This document shows, piece by piece, positions 36,563 through 45,419 of a DNA stretch of 64,000 nucleotides. Within the stretch, counting starts at the first letter, position 1. Every line of letters begins with the position of its first letter. Origin of the DNA: Bacillus kwashiorkori (GTDB lineage Bacteria > Bacillota > Bacilli > Bacillales > Caldibacillaceae). The stretch spans positions 1 to 64,000 of the forward strand of contig NZ_CTDX01000009.1 of the NCBI RefSeq assembly GCF_001375515.1, written 5' to 3'. The translations under genes were made by a program, and so were the position numbers. Below the pieces are notes generated by a model, which saw only the letters and a program-made list of their open reading frames with translations, made no database searches and was not told the DNA's origin.

Positions 36563-37357
36563 ATGAAATGTATGAAATGTGGTCATGAAAATGCTAGTGG
36601 AAAGTTTTGTACGAAATGTGGTTCCCCTCTTAACGCTAATGAAAACGAGGTAGCCGCAACAGTTGAGACTACGCAACAAACAGTATTACAAGGTGGTGGA
36701 CAAGGACAAAGTCAATCTAATCCACAACTGGAGCAAGCAAAGCGAATTTCAAAAAATTATTACACATATTTTATTGATGTATTAAAACAACCCCTCTCTC
36801 AAACGAATAAAGTTGGGCAAAATCAATGGGTGAATAGTTTAATCACGATTGCATTGTTTTCCTTGTTATTTCCACTTACTCTTTATGTTAGCCTTGGAGA
36901 TCTTCGGGAATGGATTGAAAGTCCGTTTTTAAATGGAATTATTAAGCCGTTTATCGGTTTTGCTATTTTTATCGTTTTAATGAGCGCTTATACATTCGGA
37001 GCGTTAAAATTATCGAAATTAGATGTGGATTTTAAAGTAGTATTAAGTCGTTTCGGAACATTACTTGTACCTGTTGTCGTGTTATTTTTACTAGCATTCA
37101 TAATGTCCTTATTAGATGCTAGCCTATTTGCAGCTTTACTAGTATTTGGTTTTCTTATCGCTATTTTTGCCGTGCCACCATTCGTTCTCATCTCCTTTAA
37201 AAAAGAGAATAATAGTGGGTTGGATATTTTTTACAGCACGTTAATTATTTATTTACTTGCCTTTTTAACGATTGGTCTTATCGGTGAATTTATGTTCTCC
37301 ATATTTTTAGATATGATTGAAGGTATCATCAGCTCGTCACTTTTTGACCTATTTTAA
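36563..37357 (+). CDS. Zinc-ribbon membrane protein
   Basis: A 264-residue protein. The first 20 residues are a zinc ribbon with two CxxC pairs (MKCMKCGHENASGKFCTKCG), followed by a Gln-rich linker and five membrane segments from about residue 95. Zinc-ribbon-plus-membrane proteins of this kind are widespread in Bacillaceae and unassigned, similar to Yip1/DUF-type proteins. AAGGAAGGGAG precedes the ATG. The next gene also starts with a zinc ribbon, suggesting that the two act together at the membrane. Confidence 0.75.
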   Translation: MKCMKCGHENASGKFCTKCGSPLNANENEVAATVETTQQTVLQGGGQGQSQSNPQLEQAKRISKNYYTYFIDVLKQPLSQTNKVGQNQWVNSLITIALFSLLFPLTLYVSLGDLREWIESPFLNGIIKPFIGFAIFIVLMSAYTFGALKLSKLDVDFKVVLSRFGTLLVPVVVLFLLAFIMSLLDASLFAALLVFGFLIAIFAVPPFVLISFKKENNSGLDIFYSTLIIYLLAFLTIGLIGEFMFSIFLDMIEGIISSSLFDLF

Positions 37358-37651
37358 TCGTATTGCTGCCTTTATTCCTAAGGGCTGAAACTTTTTTCAA
37401 AAGATGGTGCGCTAGTCAAATTTACCTTTTTTAAAAAATCCCATATTCCAGTGCACACCTTTGGAATGATTAAGGTTGAGAGGCAATGTTTGTTAATTGT
37501 TGCTTGAAGAAAAAGTTAGTGGCTTTTATTGTTAACTAGTTTGTTTGTAAATTTTTTATTGTTTTAACATTTTTTTCAAACGCGATAAAAATTCGCCCAT
37601 GGAAATTTTTCACGTAGCCACTTATCTTTTTCAACAGTGGAAAAAATGGAC

Positions 37652-38115
37652 TTTTCAAAATCACCTATTCTAGTTCTTTGGATAGTGGAAGTGAAAATTG
37701 CCTTTTTTCAAAAGCACCTATTCTAGTTCTTTGGATAGTGGAAGTGAAAATTGCCTTTTTTCAAAAGTACCTATTCTAGTTTTTGGATAGTGGAAGTGAA
37801 AATTGCCTTTTTTCAAAAGCACCTATTCTAGTTTTTGGATAGTGGAAGTGAAAATTGCCTTTTTTCAAAAGCACTTATTCTAGTTCTTTGGATAGTGGAA
37901 GTGAAAATTGACTTTTTTCAAGTACCTATTCTAGTTCTTTGGATAGTGGAAGTAGAAAATTGCCTTTTTTCAAGTACCTATTCTAGTTTTTGGATAGTGG
38001 AATTGAAAATTGACTTTTTTCAAAATCACCTATTCTAGTTCTTTGGATAGTGGAAGTGAAAATTGCCTTTTTTCAAAAGTACCTATTCTAGTTTTTGGAT
38101 AGTGAAGTAGAAAAT
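37652..38115. repeat. Tandem minisatellite, 51-53 bp unit, about 9 copies
   Basis: Each unit contains CTATTCTAGTTCTTTGGATAG, or a two-base-shorter form, then TGGAAGTGAAAATTGCC and a T-rich end. The GGATAG anchor recurs at 37680, 37733, 37785, 37837, 37890, 37941, 37992, 38045 and 38097. The unit length is not a multiple of three, so it is not coding. It fills the gap before the TcaA-like gene. Confidence 0.92.
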
Positions 38116-38187
38116 CGGTAATTACACTTTTCGGTGTGTATTTTTCAACTAGAATAAGTGTCATACATTCGTACATAGGAGGAAATG

Positions 38188-39696
38188 ATGAATAAGTATT
38201 GTGGAAATTGTGGTAGTCAAATGGATTCGGATGCAGAATTTTGTTCAGAGTGTGGTAAACCGGTAAATAGTTCTCAAAATACTACTAATCATGAAACTAG
38301 CAAGCAATCGGTTTCGCAAACACCCAATCCAAAACAGCCAATGAGTAAAAAGACTAAAATAATGTTGATTGCAGGGATTGCTGCTGTTGTTTTATTGTTT
38401 GCTGGACATAAAATGATCGAATCAATCATGTCAGAAGATCGGTTGATTGAAAATTTTTCGGAAGCACTTCATGAGCAAGACGCAAAAAAAGTAGCTAGTA
38501 TGCTCACATCTAATGATAAAAAACTAGATATAAATGAAAAAACAGTTTCTGGATTAATGAAATACTATAAAGAAAACCCTGATCAAGTTAATGAAACTGT
38601 AAAGATGTTGGAGAGACAAGCAAGTGCGTTAGATAAGGAAAAGGACAACAAAAACAAGTCGATATTAGATGGAATTGTCGATATGTTCGGAAGTTCAATG
38701 GTATCGCTTAGTAAAGATGGAAAATTTTTGTTTTACGATAAATTTAGTTTAAAAGTAGAACCAATCTATCTTTCTTTACAAACGAATTATAAGGATACGG
38801 TTTTATATATTGATGGAAAAGAAGTAGGTAAAGCGGATGAGCCAAATTTTGAAGGTGTATTTGGCCCTGTCTTACCAGGATATCATTCAGTAAAGGCTGT
38901 CTTGAAAAATGATTATTTGGAATTGAACAGTGAAGAAGAGGTTACTTTAAGAGGAATGTCCTCTAAAGAAACGGTGTATCTTCATTTAGAAGCACAGGAA
39001 TTGACGATTAGTGTGCCAAATAGTGACGAAGAGAATGCGGTTACTAAGTTATTTGTCAATGGAAAAGATGTTGGCGTAAATGTGATTGAAAACCCAACAT
39101 TTGGTCCAGTATTAACAGATGGTTCGATGACTTTCCATGTCGAGGCTGTACTCCCATGGGGCACAGTTACAACAGCAGAGCAACCAATTGAAAATAGACA
39201 TGTTTCTGTGCGATATGATAGTGCAGAAGTGAAGAATACTGTTATGGAGACTGTCCATAGCCATCTGTCCGAGTGGATTGACGCTTATACGAGTGGTGAT
39301 GTGGAAAAAATGACTTCAACCACTGCTGACTATAAAGAAGCAATTGGAAATAATATTTCCGATGATAAAAGGTTAGAACGAGCAATGAAAGCTCAGTATC
39401 TCTCTTCAAAGTTTGATTTGGAGTCTTTTGATTTGTATTTTGAAGAGGGAACTTGGAGAGCATCGATTATTGCGGAGGACAAATGGAAAAGGGATACTTA
39501 TTACGTAGGTAGCGATAATATCGAACTAAGAGAAGAAACGGAAATTAAAAGATATTCCTTGCGCTACGATACAAGTGCAAAAAAATGGATCATCGAAGGC
39601 ACAAGTCGCCCATGGTTCTACTCCTTCTCAGACGAAGAAGCCAAAGAATACACAGTAAAAGATCCAAAAACATACACATCCGCCTGGGCAAAATAA
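38188..39696 (+). CDS. TcaA-like zinc-ribbon membrane protein
   Basis: A 502-residue protein: zinc ribbon (CGNCGSQMDSDAEFCSECG), a Ser/Asn/Gln linker, one membrane helix near 55-75 (IMLIAGIAAVVLLFAG), then a large extracellular part with TcaA-type repeated domains and a C-terminal NTF2-like domain (HLSEWIDAYTSGDVEKMTS). Staphylococcal TcaA influences glycopeptide sensitivity and cell-wall function; a similar envelope role is plausible. AGGAGG is 5 bases from the ATG at 38188 and only 2 from the ATG at 38185. The 3' end changes to A/C-rich codons shortly before a REP-like element. Confidence 0.8.
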   Translation: MNKYCGNCGSQMDSDAEFCSECGKPVNSSQNTTNHETSKQSVSQTPNPKQPMSKKTKIMLIAGIAAVVLLFAGHKMIESIMSEDRLIENFSEALHEQDAKKVASMLTSNDKKLDINEKTVSGLMKYYKENPDQVNETVKMLERQASALDKEKDNKNKSILDGIVDMFGSSMVSLSKDGKFLFYDKFSLKVEPIYLSLQTNYKDTVLYIDGKEVGKADEPNFEGVFGPVLPGYHSVKAVLKNDYLELNSEEEVTLRGMSSKETVYLHLEAQELTISVPNSDEENAVTKLFVNGKDVGVNVIENPTFGPVLTDGSMTFHVEAVLPWGTVTTAEQPIENRHVSVRYDSAEVKNTVMETVHSHLSEWIDAYTSGDVEKMTSTTADYKEAIGNNISDDKRLERAMKAQYLSSKFDLESFDLYFEEGTWRASIIAEDKWKRDTYYVGSDNIELREETEIKRYSLRYDTSAKKWIIEGTSRPWFYSFSDEEAKEYTVKDPKTYTSAWAK

Positions 39697-39702
39697 CCAA
39701 CC

Positions 39703-39734
39703 GGGGACTGTCTCCACAATGGGGACAGTCCCCC
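39703..39734. repeat. REP-like element, compact head-to-head pair
   Basis: GGGGACTGTCTCC and GGGGACAGTCCCCC separated by ACAAT, followed by the ACTGCTTTAAAGTGTTAAAG flank. Confidence 0.8.
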
Positions 39735-39817
39735 ACTGCTTTAAAGTGTTAAAGTGAATGTGTGGTGGTGAACAAATGATGGTTGTTGGTTGTTAATTCA
39801 TAATGTTCGCAATTGTT

Positions 39818-39855
39818 AGGGACAGTCCCCCACCACTTTAAAGCGCTAAAGTATG
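39818..39855. repeat. REP-like element, single
   Basis: AGGGACAGTCCCCCACCACTTTAAAGCGCTAAAGT, with one mismatch in the palindrome core. Confidence 0.8.
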
Positions 39856-40149
39856 GGGTTGATGGGCATTGTTTGTTCAGCGGAATAAGGTGAGAAAAAA
39901 TTCATAGAACTGTATTAAATTATTTGTGAAAACGTGTTGATTTTTTGGTAATGTTAAAAATGTATTAATCTATTAATAAATTTTGTGGTTATTTTTTTTA
40001 ACGCAGAGAGAAAACGTTTTCCCACTCAGCTGGTGGGGCAGAATTCACCGTCTTCTACAAAAATGTGGGGCAGAATTCACTGGAAATGGTGACCTTTAGT
40101 GTGTCTCATTTTTAGATTGATATGTACGAGGTGGAATAGCAAATACCTT

Positions 40150-40425
40150 TTAGAAGAATTGCAGCCCTATTATGGTGGTAGCGAATCCTTTTTCAAAGGA
40201 ATTGCAGCCCTATTATGGTAGTAGTGAATCCCTTTTTAAAAGAATTACAGCCCTATTATGGTAGTAGCGAATCCTTTTTTAAAAGAATTACAGCCCTATT
40301 ATGGTGGTACCGAATCCCTTTTTTAAAAGAATTACAGCCCTATTATGGTGGTAGTGAATCCCTTTTTAAAAGCATTGCAGCCTATTATGGTAGTAGCGAA
40401 TCCCTTTTTCAAGAATAACCTTCCT
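40150..40425. repeat. Tandem minisatellite, 43-bp unit, 6 copies
   Basis: The unit contains AGAATTACAGCCCTATTATGG, then TGGTAGCGAATCC and a T/A-rich end. CAGCCC recurs at 40162, 40205, 40248, 40291 and 40335; the last copy lacks one C. It lies in the gap before the EAL gene. Confidence 0.9.
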
Positions 40426-40494
40426 AATCATGTGATAAACAGCACTTTCTGCGTCAAACACGCGTCAAATACGCAAAATCATGACAAGAATTTA

Positions 40495-40510
40495 ATGAAA
40501 ACGTTTTTAT
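40495..40510. promoter_or_regulatory. cre-like or LacI-type site before the EAL gene
   Basis: ATGAAAACGTTTTTAT matches the glycan-regulon operator at 15 of 16 positions and also the CcpA cre consensus. It is 119 bases upstream of the EAL gene; which protein binds, if any, is open. Confidence 0.3.
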
Positions 40511-40628
40511 TTGGCAAATCCTTTCAAATGCATTTAATTAGTTTCTCAGTTTCGATGAATAATTTGTATTATTTTTTTATGAGAAGTTTAAGAATCATTG
40601 GCATTGGCAAATTTTATGAGGTGTAAAG

Positions 40629-41351
40629 ATGGAGAAACAAGCGAAAATTTCCTCGATAGAAAACTTCGAGATATATCATTTAATACAACCAGTAGTCAAC
40701 TTAATTAATAAGCAAGTTCTTGGATTTGAATTTTTGCTTCGTTCGAATGTTATGGAACAACCTGAGTCGCTTTTTAAATATGCAGCGGAAAAGGGTATCC
40801 TACTAGATTTGGATTTAAAATCTGTTGAAAAGGTTTTTCAAGTTATAGAGCAAAATTCTACATTGTTGAAAGGGTTAACAGTCTTTGTAAATGTTTTTCC
40901 TTCGACTTTATTAAGTGATGACTTTCACTTGTTTATCGAAAAGGGGATGAATAAATTAGCAGTTAACCCAAAACAAATCGTTCTAGAAATTAATGAATCG
41001 GAAACGAAAACAGATACATTAGCTTTGAAGGAAACTGTTCAGTGGTTAAGGAAAAAAGAAATTCGTATTTCCCTGGATGACATTGGCAAAGGAGAATCGA
41101 CACTGAAAAATATAATTGAAATAGAACCAGATATTTCAAAAATTGATTCATATTTTTCACAAAACCTATCCACCCATCAAAAAAAACAAGAAACTGTAAA
41201 ACATCTTGTAAAACTCCTTAAGAAAGACAGCTTAGTGATTCTGGAGGGCCTTGAAACGGAAAAAGACCTGCAAACAGCAAAAAAACTCGGAATCACCTAT
41301 GCGCAAGGCTACCACCTCGGCAAACCGAAAAATATCAACCACTATTTATAA
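40629..41351 (+). CDS. EAL-domain protein (c-di-GMP phosphodiesterase-like)
   Basis: A 240-residue stand-alone EAL domain without sensor or membrane part. The signature EAL-R reads EFLLRS; other active-site parts are retained: FVNVFPS, LEINESE, SLDDIGKGES, DISKIDSYF and EGLETEKD with QGYHLGKP. Most metal ligands are therefore present, so it may hydrolyse c-di-GMP, but the A-to-F change and the FGxG variant leave room for a binding-only role. GAGGTG precedes the ATG. Codon usage near the 3' end becomes A/C-rich, as in other genes ending at REP-like elements. Confidence 0.8.
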   Translation: MEKQAKISSIENFEIYHLIQPVVNLINKQVLGFEFLLRSNVMEQPESLFKYAAEKGILLDLDLKSVEKVFQVIEQNSTLLKGLTVFVNVFPSTLLSDDFHLFIEKGMNKLAVNPKQIVLEINESETKTDTLALKETVQWLRKKEIRISLDDIGKGESTLKNIIEIEPDISKIDSYFSQNLSTHQKKQETVKHLVKLLKKDSLVILEGLETEKDLQTAKKLGITYAQGYHLGKPKNINHYL

Positions 41352-41389
41352 AAACGGGGACTTCCGCTGTTTTAATATTGCGAATTGTC

Positions 41390-41424
41390 GGGGACAGTCC
41401 CCCACCGCTTTAAAGCGCTAAAGT
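41390..41424. repeat. REP-like element, single long form
   Basis: GGGGACAGTCCCCCACCGCTTTAAAGCGCTAAAGT, 39 bases after the EAL stop. Confidence 0.88.
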
Positions 41425-41731
41425 ATGTTGTGCCATTTTCCCCATCATTTCCCATGCTTTTTCCAGGTGGTTAGCTAGTTTTTATTCTTTTTCTCCTATA
41501 TTTTTTTCTTACATTGAGTTTTTTTGTAAAGTATGTTAAGATTTTCACAAATACAAACAAGTAGTAACACACGGTCAGCCACATACAAGCAAACCAACTG
41601 AAATCAATTGCGTTCGAATGGAAACCCTTTCCTAAAACACAAGCGCATGAAGGTTCGTTACTTTCAGTTGGATATCATTGATAAGGCAAATCCATTGTTT
41701 CTTATTGTTACCAATTTGTTCCTTTTGCGTC

Positions 41732-41945
41732 ACCATTCATGAACCAATCTTTAGCTTCACCGTTCATGAACCAATCTCTTCCATCACCATTCATGAACCA
41801 ATCTTTAGCTTCACCGTTCATGATGAACCAATCTCTTCCATCACCGTTCATGAACCAATCTTTTGCATCACCGTTCATGAACCAATCTCTAGCTTCACCG
41901 TTCATGATGAACCAATCTTTAGCATCACCATTCATGAACCAATCT
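41732..41945. repeat. Tandem minisatellite, 27/30-bp unit, 8 copies
   Basis: The unit ATGAACCAATCTTTAGCTTC plus ACCGTTC starts at 41739, 41766, 41793, 41823, 41850, 41877, 41907 and 41934; two units carry an extra ATG. Because units are multiples of three, both strands stay open (MNQSLASPF forward, KDWFMNGDA reverse), but no ribosome binding site serves either frame. It lies before osmC. Confidence 0.9.
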
Positions 41946-42096
41946 TTCACTGAATTATGCTCGTAACAAATATTGGAGTTATCCATGATTTGTGTAGTTT
42001 TTCACATTCATAACTACCAATCATTCCTTTTATGGATATATGTAAGGAAGTAAGGAAATAATTTTAGATATAAAATAATGTTAGGAGATGTAGTTT

Positions 42097-42537
42097 ATGT
42101 TAACAACGTTCAAAGCAACTGCAAAAAAATTACCAGAAGGTCTTCAAGTAGAAACAGAATCAAGAGGATTTAAAATTTATATGGACGAACCTGAGGATCT
42201 GGGTGGAACGAATGCTGCTATGAACCCAGTGGAAGCGCTATTATGTGCCCTTGGCGCTTGTCAAACAATTGTTGCAAGTGCTTTTGCTGAAGCGAATGAT
42301 TTTAGTTTTGAAGAATTCCATGTGGAGTTAGAAGGAGATCTTGATCCTGATGGTTTCCTTGGTTTATCTGATGTAAGAAAAGGTTTTCAGGAAATCCGTT
42401 TTTCAATGCACTTTAAAACGAATGAAAGTCAAGAAAAAGCAGAACAATTTGCTGATTTTATTGAAAAAACATGCCCAGTAGGTGACTGTCTTACGAACGG
42501 TGTGAAATTGGTCAAAGGTGCAGTAGTTAGATACTAA
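42097..42537 (+). CDS. OsmC/Ohr-family peroxidase
   Basis: A 146-residue OsmC-fold protein with the two reactive cysteines of the family: LGACQTIVA (peroxidatic Cys near 54) and KTCPVGDCLTNG (resolving Cys near 130). Members reduce organic hydroperoxides, and several are re-reduced through lipoyl groups by dihydrolipoamide dehydrogenase. The gene 62 bases downstream encodes just such a dehydrogenase with its own lipoyl domain, which strongly suggests a dedicated peroxide-detoxifying pair. TAGGAGATG precedes the ATG. Confidence 0.88.
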   Translation: MLTTFKATAKKLPEGLQVETESRGFKIYMDEPEDLGGTNAAMNPVEALLCALGACQTIVASAFAEANDFSFEEFHVELEGDLDPDGFLGLSDVRKGFQEIRFSMHFKTNESQEKAEQFADFIEKTCPVGDCLTNGVKLVKGAVVRY

Positions 42538-42601
42538 ATTAATAAATGAGTATAAGGGGTACTCTTGTGGTGCCCCTTTTTATTTTTCAAGGAGGAGAAT
42601 T

Positions 42602-44590
42602 ATGGAAATTAAAATGTCAATTATCCCTGGTGGAAAAAAAGGAAAAGTTGGTGAAATCAGTGTCAACGTAGGGGATAAAATCAATCCTGGTGATACGTTA
42701 GTGCAGGTAGAAACAGCGAAAGGCAACCGTACAATAAAAGCGACAGCAGAAGGTACGATTACTAAAATTTTTTGTGAAACAGGCGATGAAGTTAGCTCCA
42801 ATCAAACCTTGTTTGAAATTATTGGAAACGATGAAACAGTTTCATCACTCAAATCTAATCAACCACTTGAAAAGGAGTATTCTACAGACATAAAAAAAGT
42901 GAACACCGACCTTCTTATCATTGGTGGGGGTCCAGGAGGTTATGTAGCGGCAATTTATGCGGCGAAAAATGGTTTACGTGTTACCCTTGTTGAAAAAGAA
43001 AACCTTGGTGGCACTTGTTTAAATGTTGGTTGTATTCCAACGAAAGCTTTAGTGAAATCATCGGAAGTGTATCATACGATAAAAAAATCCGCCGAATTTG
43101 GGGTGCGTATGGTGGATGATTGTGAAGTTGATATGAAACAAGTGATACGTAGAAAAGACGATGTGAAAGACAAATTGTTATCTGGGATAGATTTTTTAAT
43201 GGAAAAAAACAACATTCAAGTTATAAAAGGCTGTGCATCGTTTTTATCTAATGAGGAAGTGTTAGTAAAAGGAGAAAAACCATATAAAATTCGTTTTCGA
43301 GATGTTATTATTGCAACGGGTTCAAAAATTTCATCGGTCCAAATTCCAGGAGTCGATTTGCCAGTAGTGATGAATAGTACCGAGGCACTTTCTTCCATCG
43401 AGCTTCCGAAATCGATTGCGATTATTGGTGGTGGAGTAATTGGCATGGAATTCGCGTTCATTTATCGAAACCTTGGTGTTGACGTACATGTGATTGAGTA
43501 TATGGACAGGGTGCTCACAATGGTTGATCCGGAAACGTCCAGCGAGATTCAAAGATTAGCTGAGACTGCTGGTATTCAAATCCATACGAATGCAAAAGTA
43601 ACAAAAATTCAGCAAGCGACTAATGGGCAAGCAATTGTGACTTTTCAAAGTAACGATCGTACTGAGGGAAAGGTTCATGGTGCGGATAAAGGATTTGAAA
43701 AAATCGAAAAGTGTGCTTGTACGGGCGTGGAGAAGCAAACAGAATTTCATAGTAGAGATTTAAATGGAAGTAATGGAGAAAACAATCAAAGTTTCAATAG
43801 TGACAACAAGAGTAAATGTTGTAATGGAGGTCAGTCAAGTAACCATCCGAGCGATAATGATCGTTGCCAAGGCAGTTTTAAAAAGCGAGTAGAGCATCAT
43901 CATGAGGAGTGTGCTTGTCAAGGTAAAGGTAAAGGCGAAAAACAGGCTAGTGAGGAGGGGCTTATCATTAGTCAAAAAGTGTTAGTGGCGGTTGGACGTG
44001 AACCGAATCTTGATGACTTGGGTATAGATAGAACAACAATTCAGCTAGTTGAAAACGGTAAGGGCATAGCTGTTAATGAGGAAATGAGAACAAATGTTGA
44101 ACATATTTTTGCGATAGGTGACGTTACCAATATTTTGCAATTAGCTCATGTTGCATCCCATCAAGGAATGGTCGCAGTCGATAACATTTTAGGTAGGAAA
44201 AGGAAAATGGACTATCATGCTGTGCCAAATGTGATTTTTACGACACCAGAAATTGCAACGGTAGGGTTAACAGAAGATGAGTGTAAGGAAAAAGGACTTG
44301 ATTATCGCGTTTCTAAGTTCGACTATGTCAGTAATGGAAAAGCTTTAACATTAAGCGAACCAGAAGGATTTATAAAGTTGTTAAAAGATAACACTACACA
44401 AAAAATCATCGGAGGCACAATTATTGGAGCAGACGCTTCATCGTTAATAAGCACGATTACCGTAGCGATTACAGGTGGATTGACCGACACAGAGCTGGTC
44501 GAAACCATCTTCGCGCACCCAACAACAGCTGAAATAATCCACGAAGCAGCCCTTGGACTAGGAATCGGCCCAATCCACCAAGAAAACTAG
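42602..44590 (+). CDS. Dihydrolipoamide dehydrogenase with N-terminal lipoyl domain and Cys-rich insertion
   Basis: A 662-residue flavoenzyme. Residues 1-75 are a lipoyl domain with the lipoylation lysine at 40 (VQVETAKGN). A full dihydrolipoamide dehydrogenase follows: FAD site IIGGGPGGYVAA, redox disulfide Cys139/Cys144 (GGTCLNVGCIPTK), NAD site IIGGGVIGMEFA, second FAD motif FAIGDVT, and the C-terminal AHPTTAEIIHE catalytic dyad. About 100 residues (352-452) are inserted before the QKVLVAVGREPN strand. The insertion is hydrophilic with seven Cys (371, 373, 406, 407, 422, 437, 439) and HHHEECAC, unlike any usual member. GGAGGAG precedes the ATG. It is co-transcribed with osmC. Confidence 0.9.
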   Translation: MEIKMSIIPGGKKGKVGEISVNVGDKINPGDTLVQVETAKGNRTIKATAEGTITKIFCETGDEVSSNQTLFEIIGNDETVSSLKSNQPLEKEYSTDIKKVNTDLLIIGGGPGGYVAAIYAAKNGLRVTLVEKENLGGTCLNVGCIPTKALVKSSEVYHTIKKSAEFGVRMVDDCEVDMKQVIRRKDDVKDKLLSGIDFLMEKNNIQVIKGCASFLSNEEVLVKGEKPYKIRFRDVIIATGSKISSVQIPGVDLPVVMNSTEALSSIELPKSIAIIGGGVIGMEFAFIYRNLGVDVHVIEYMDRVLTMVDPETSSEIQRLAETAGIQIHTNAKVTKIQQATNGQAIVTFQSNDRTEGKVHGADKGFEKIEKCACTGVEKQTEFHSRDLNGSNGENNQSFNSDNKSKCCNGGQSSNHPSDNDRCQGSFKKRVEHHHEECACQGKGKGEKQASEEGLIISQKVLVAVGREPNLDDLGIDRTTIQLVENGKGIAVNEEMRTNVEHIFAIGDVTNILQLAHVASHQGMVAVDNILGRKRKMDYHAVPNVIFTTPEIATVGLTEDECKEKGLDYRVSKFDYVSNGKALTLSEPEGFIKLLKDNTTQKIIGGTIIGADASSLISTITVAITGGLTDTELVETIFAHPTTAEIIHEAALGLGIGPIHQEN

Positions 44591-44604
44591 AACCCACAAA
44601 TTGT

Positions 44605-45205
44605 TGGGGACAGTCCCCCACCGCTTTAAAGCGCTAAAGTGATTGTTTGGTGGTGAGCAGACGTGGTGTCGAATTATGGGGACACTCCCAATAGCCTGGC
44701 ATAGATGAAAAAGAGAATCTAGAACTGTCAGAATTGTCGGGGACAGTCCCCCACCGCTTTAAAGCGTTAAAGTGGTTGTTTGGTGGTGAGCAGACGTGGT
44801 GTCGAATTATGGGGACACTCCCAATAGCCTGGCATAGATGAAAAAGAGAATCTAGAACTGTCGGAATTGTCGGGGACAGTCCCCCACCGCTTTAAAGCGC
44901 TAAAGTGAATGTTTGGTGGTGAGCAGACGTGGTGTCGAATTGTGGGGACACTCCCAATAGCCTGGCATAGATGAAAAAGAGAATCTAGAATTGTCGGAAT
45001 TGTCGGGGACAGTCCCCCACCGCTTTCGGAGTTGTCGGGGACAGTCCCCCACCGCTTTAAAGCGTTAAAGTGAATGTTTGGTGGTGGGCAGACGTGGTGT
45101 CGAATTGTGGGGACACTCCCAATAGCTTGGCATAGATGAAAAAGAGAATCTATAATTGTCAGAATTGTCGGGGACAGTCCCCCACCGATTTAAAGCGCTA
45201 AAGTG
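44605..45205. repeat. Compound array: five 133-bp units each carrying a REP-like palindrome
   Basis: GGGGACAGTCCCCCACCGCT recurs at 44606, 44740, 44872, 45005, 45037 and 45170. Spacing is 132-134 bases except for one extra 32-base duplication (45005-45037). The remaining part of each unit (GGTGGTGAGCAGACGTGGTG, ... CCCAATAGCCTGGCATAGATG) is nearly identical between copies, so the array grew by recent tandem duplication. Confidence 0.92.
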
Positions 45206-45419
45206 ATTTTTGGTAGTGAGGAAATGTGGCGCCTGTCATCCCCTTAAACAGATTTTCACCAACACCAATAATAAAAAAGTTCAACAAAAATTTACAGCAA
45301 AACTCTTCATAAAAGACAAAAATTTTCCTCTCCATTTTGAAAATTAACAAACTTATGCATTTCAACTTCCTTGGGCATACTTTTAATAAACTTGCCCGAA
45401 AATGTTGGAGGGGATGGAT

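Noticed and set aside
37652..38115. CRISPR array
   Set aside because: Units are contiguous and nearly identical with no unique spacers, and no cas genes are present. The same applies to the arrays at 40.2, 41.7, 44.6, 56.3, 60.8 and 62.1 kb.
40009..40022. AGAAAACGTTTTCC as a sixth glycan operator
   Set aside because: The flanks differ from the ATAAAAACGTTTTTAT type and the site is far from any gene of that regulon; at most a generic cre-like sequence.
41708..41986. Repeat protein with KDWFMNGDA units (minus) or MNQSLASPF units (plus)
   Set aside because: Both strands are open only because the 27-bp unit is a multiple of three; neither frame has a ribosome binding site or a non-repeat domain.
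42602..44590. Pyruvate or branched-chain dehydrogenase E3 gene
   Set aside because: No E1 or E2 genes are adjacent; the partner is osmC, so a dedicated peroxidase reductase is preferred.
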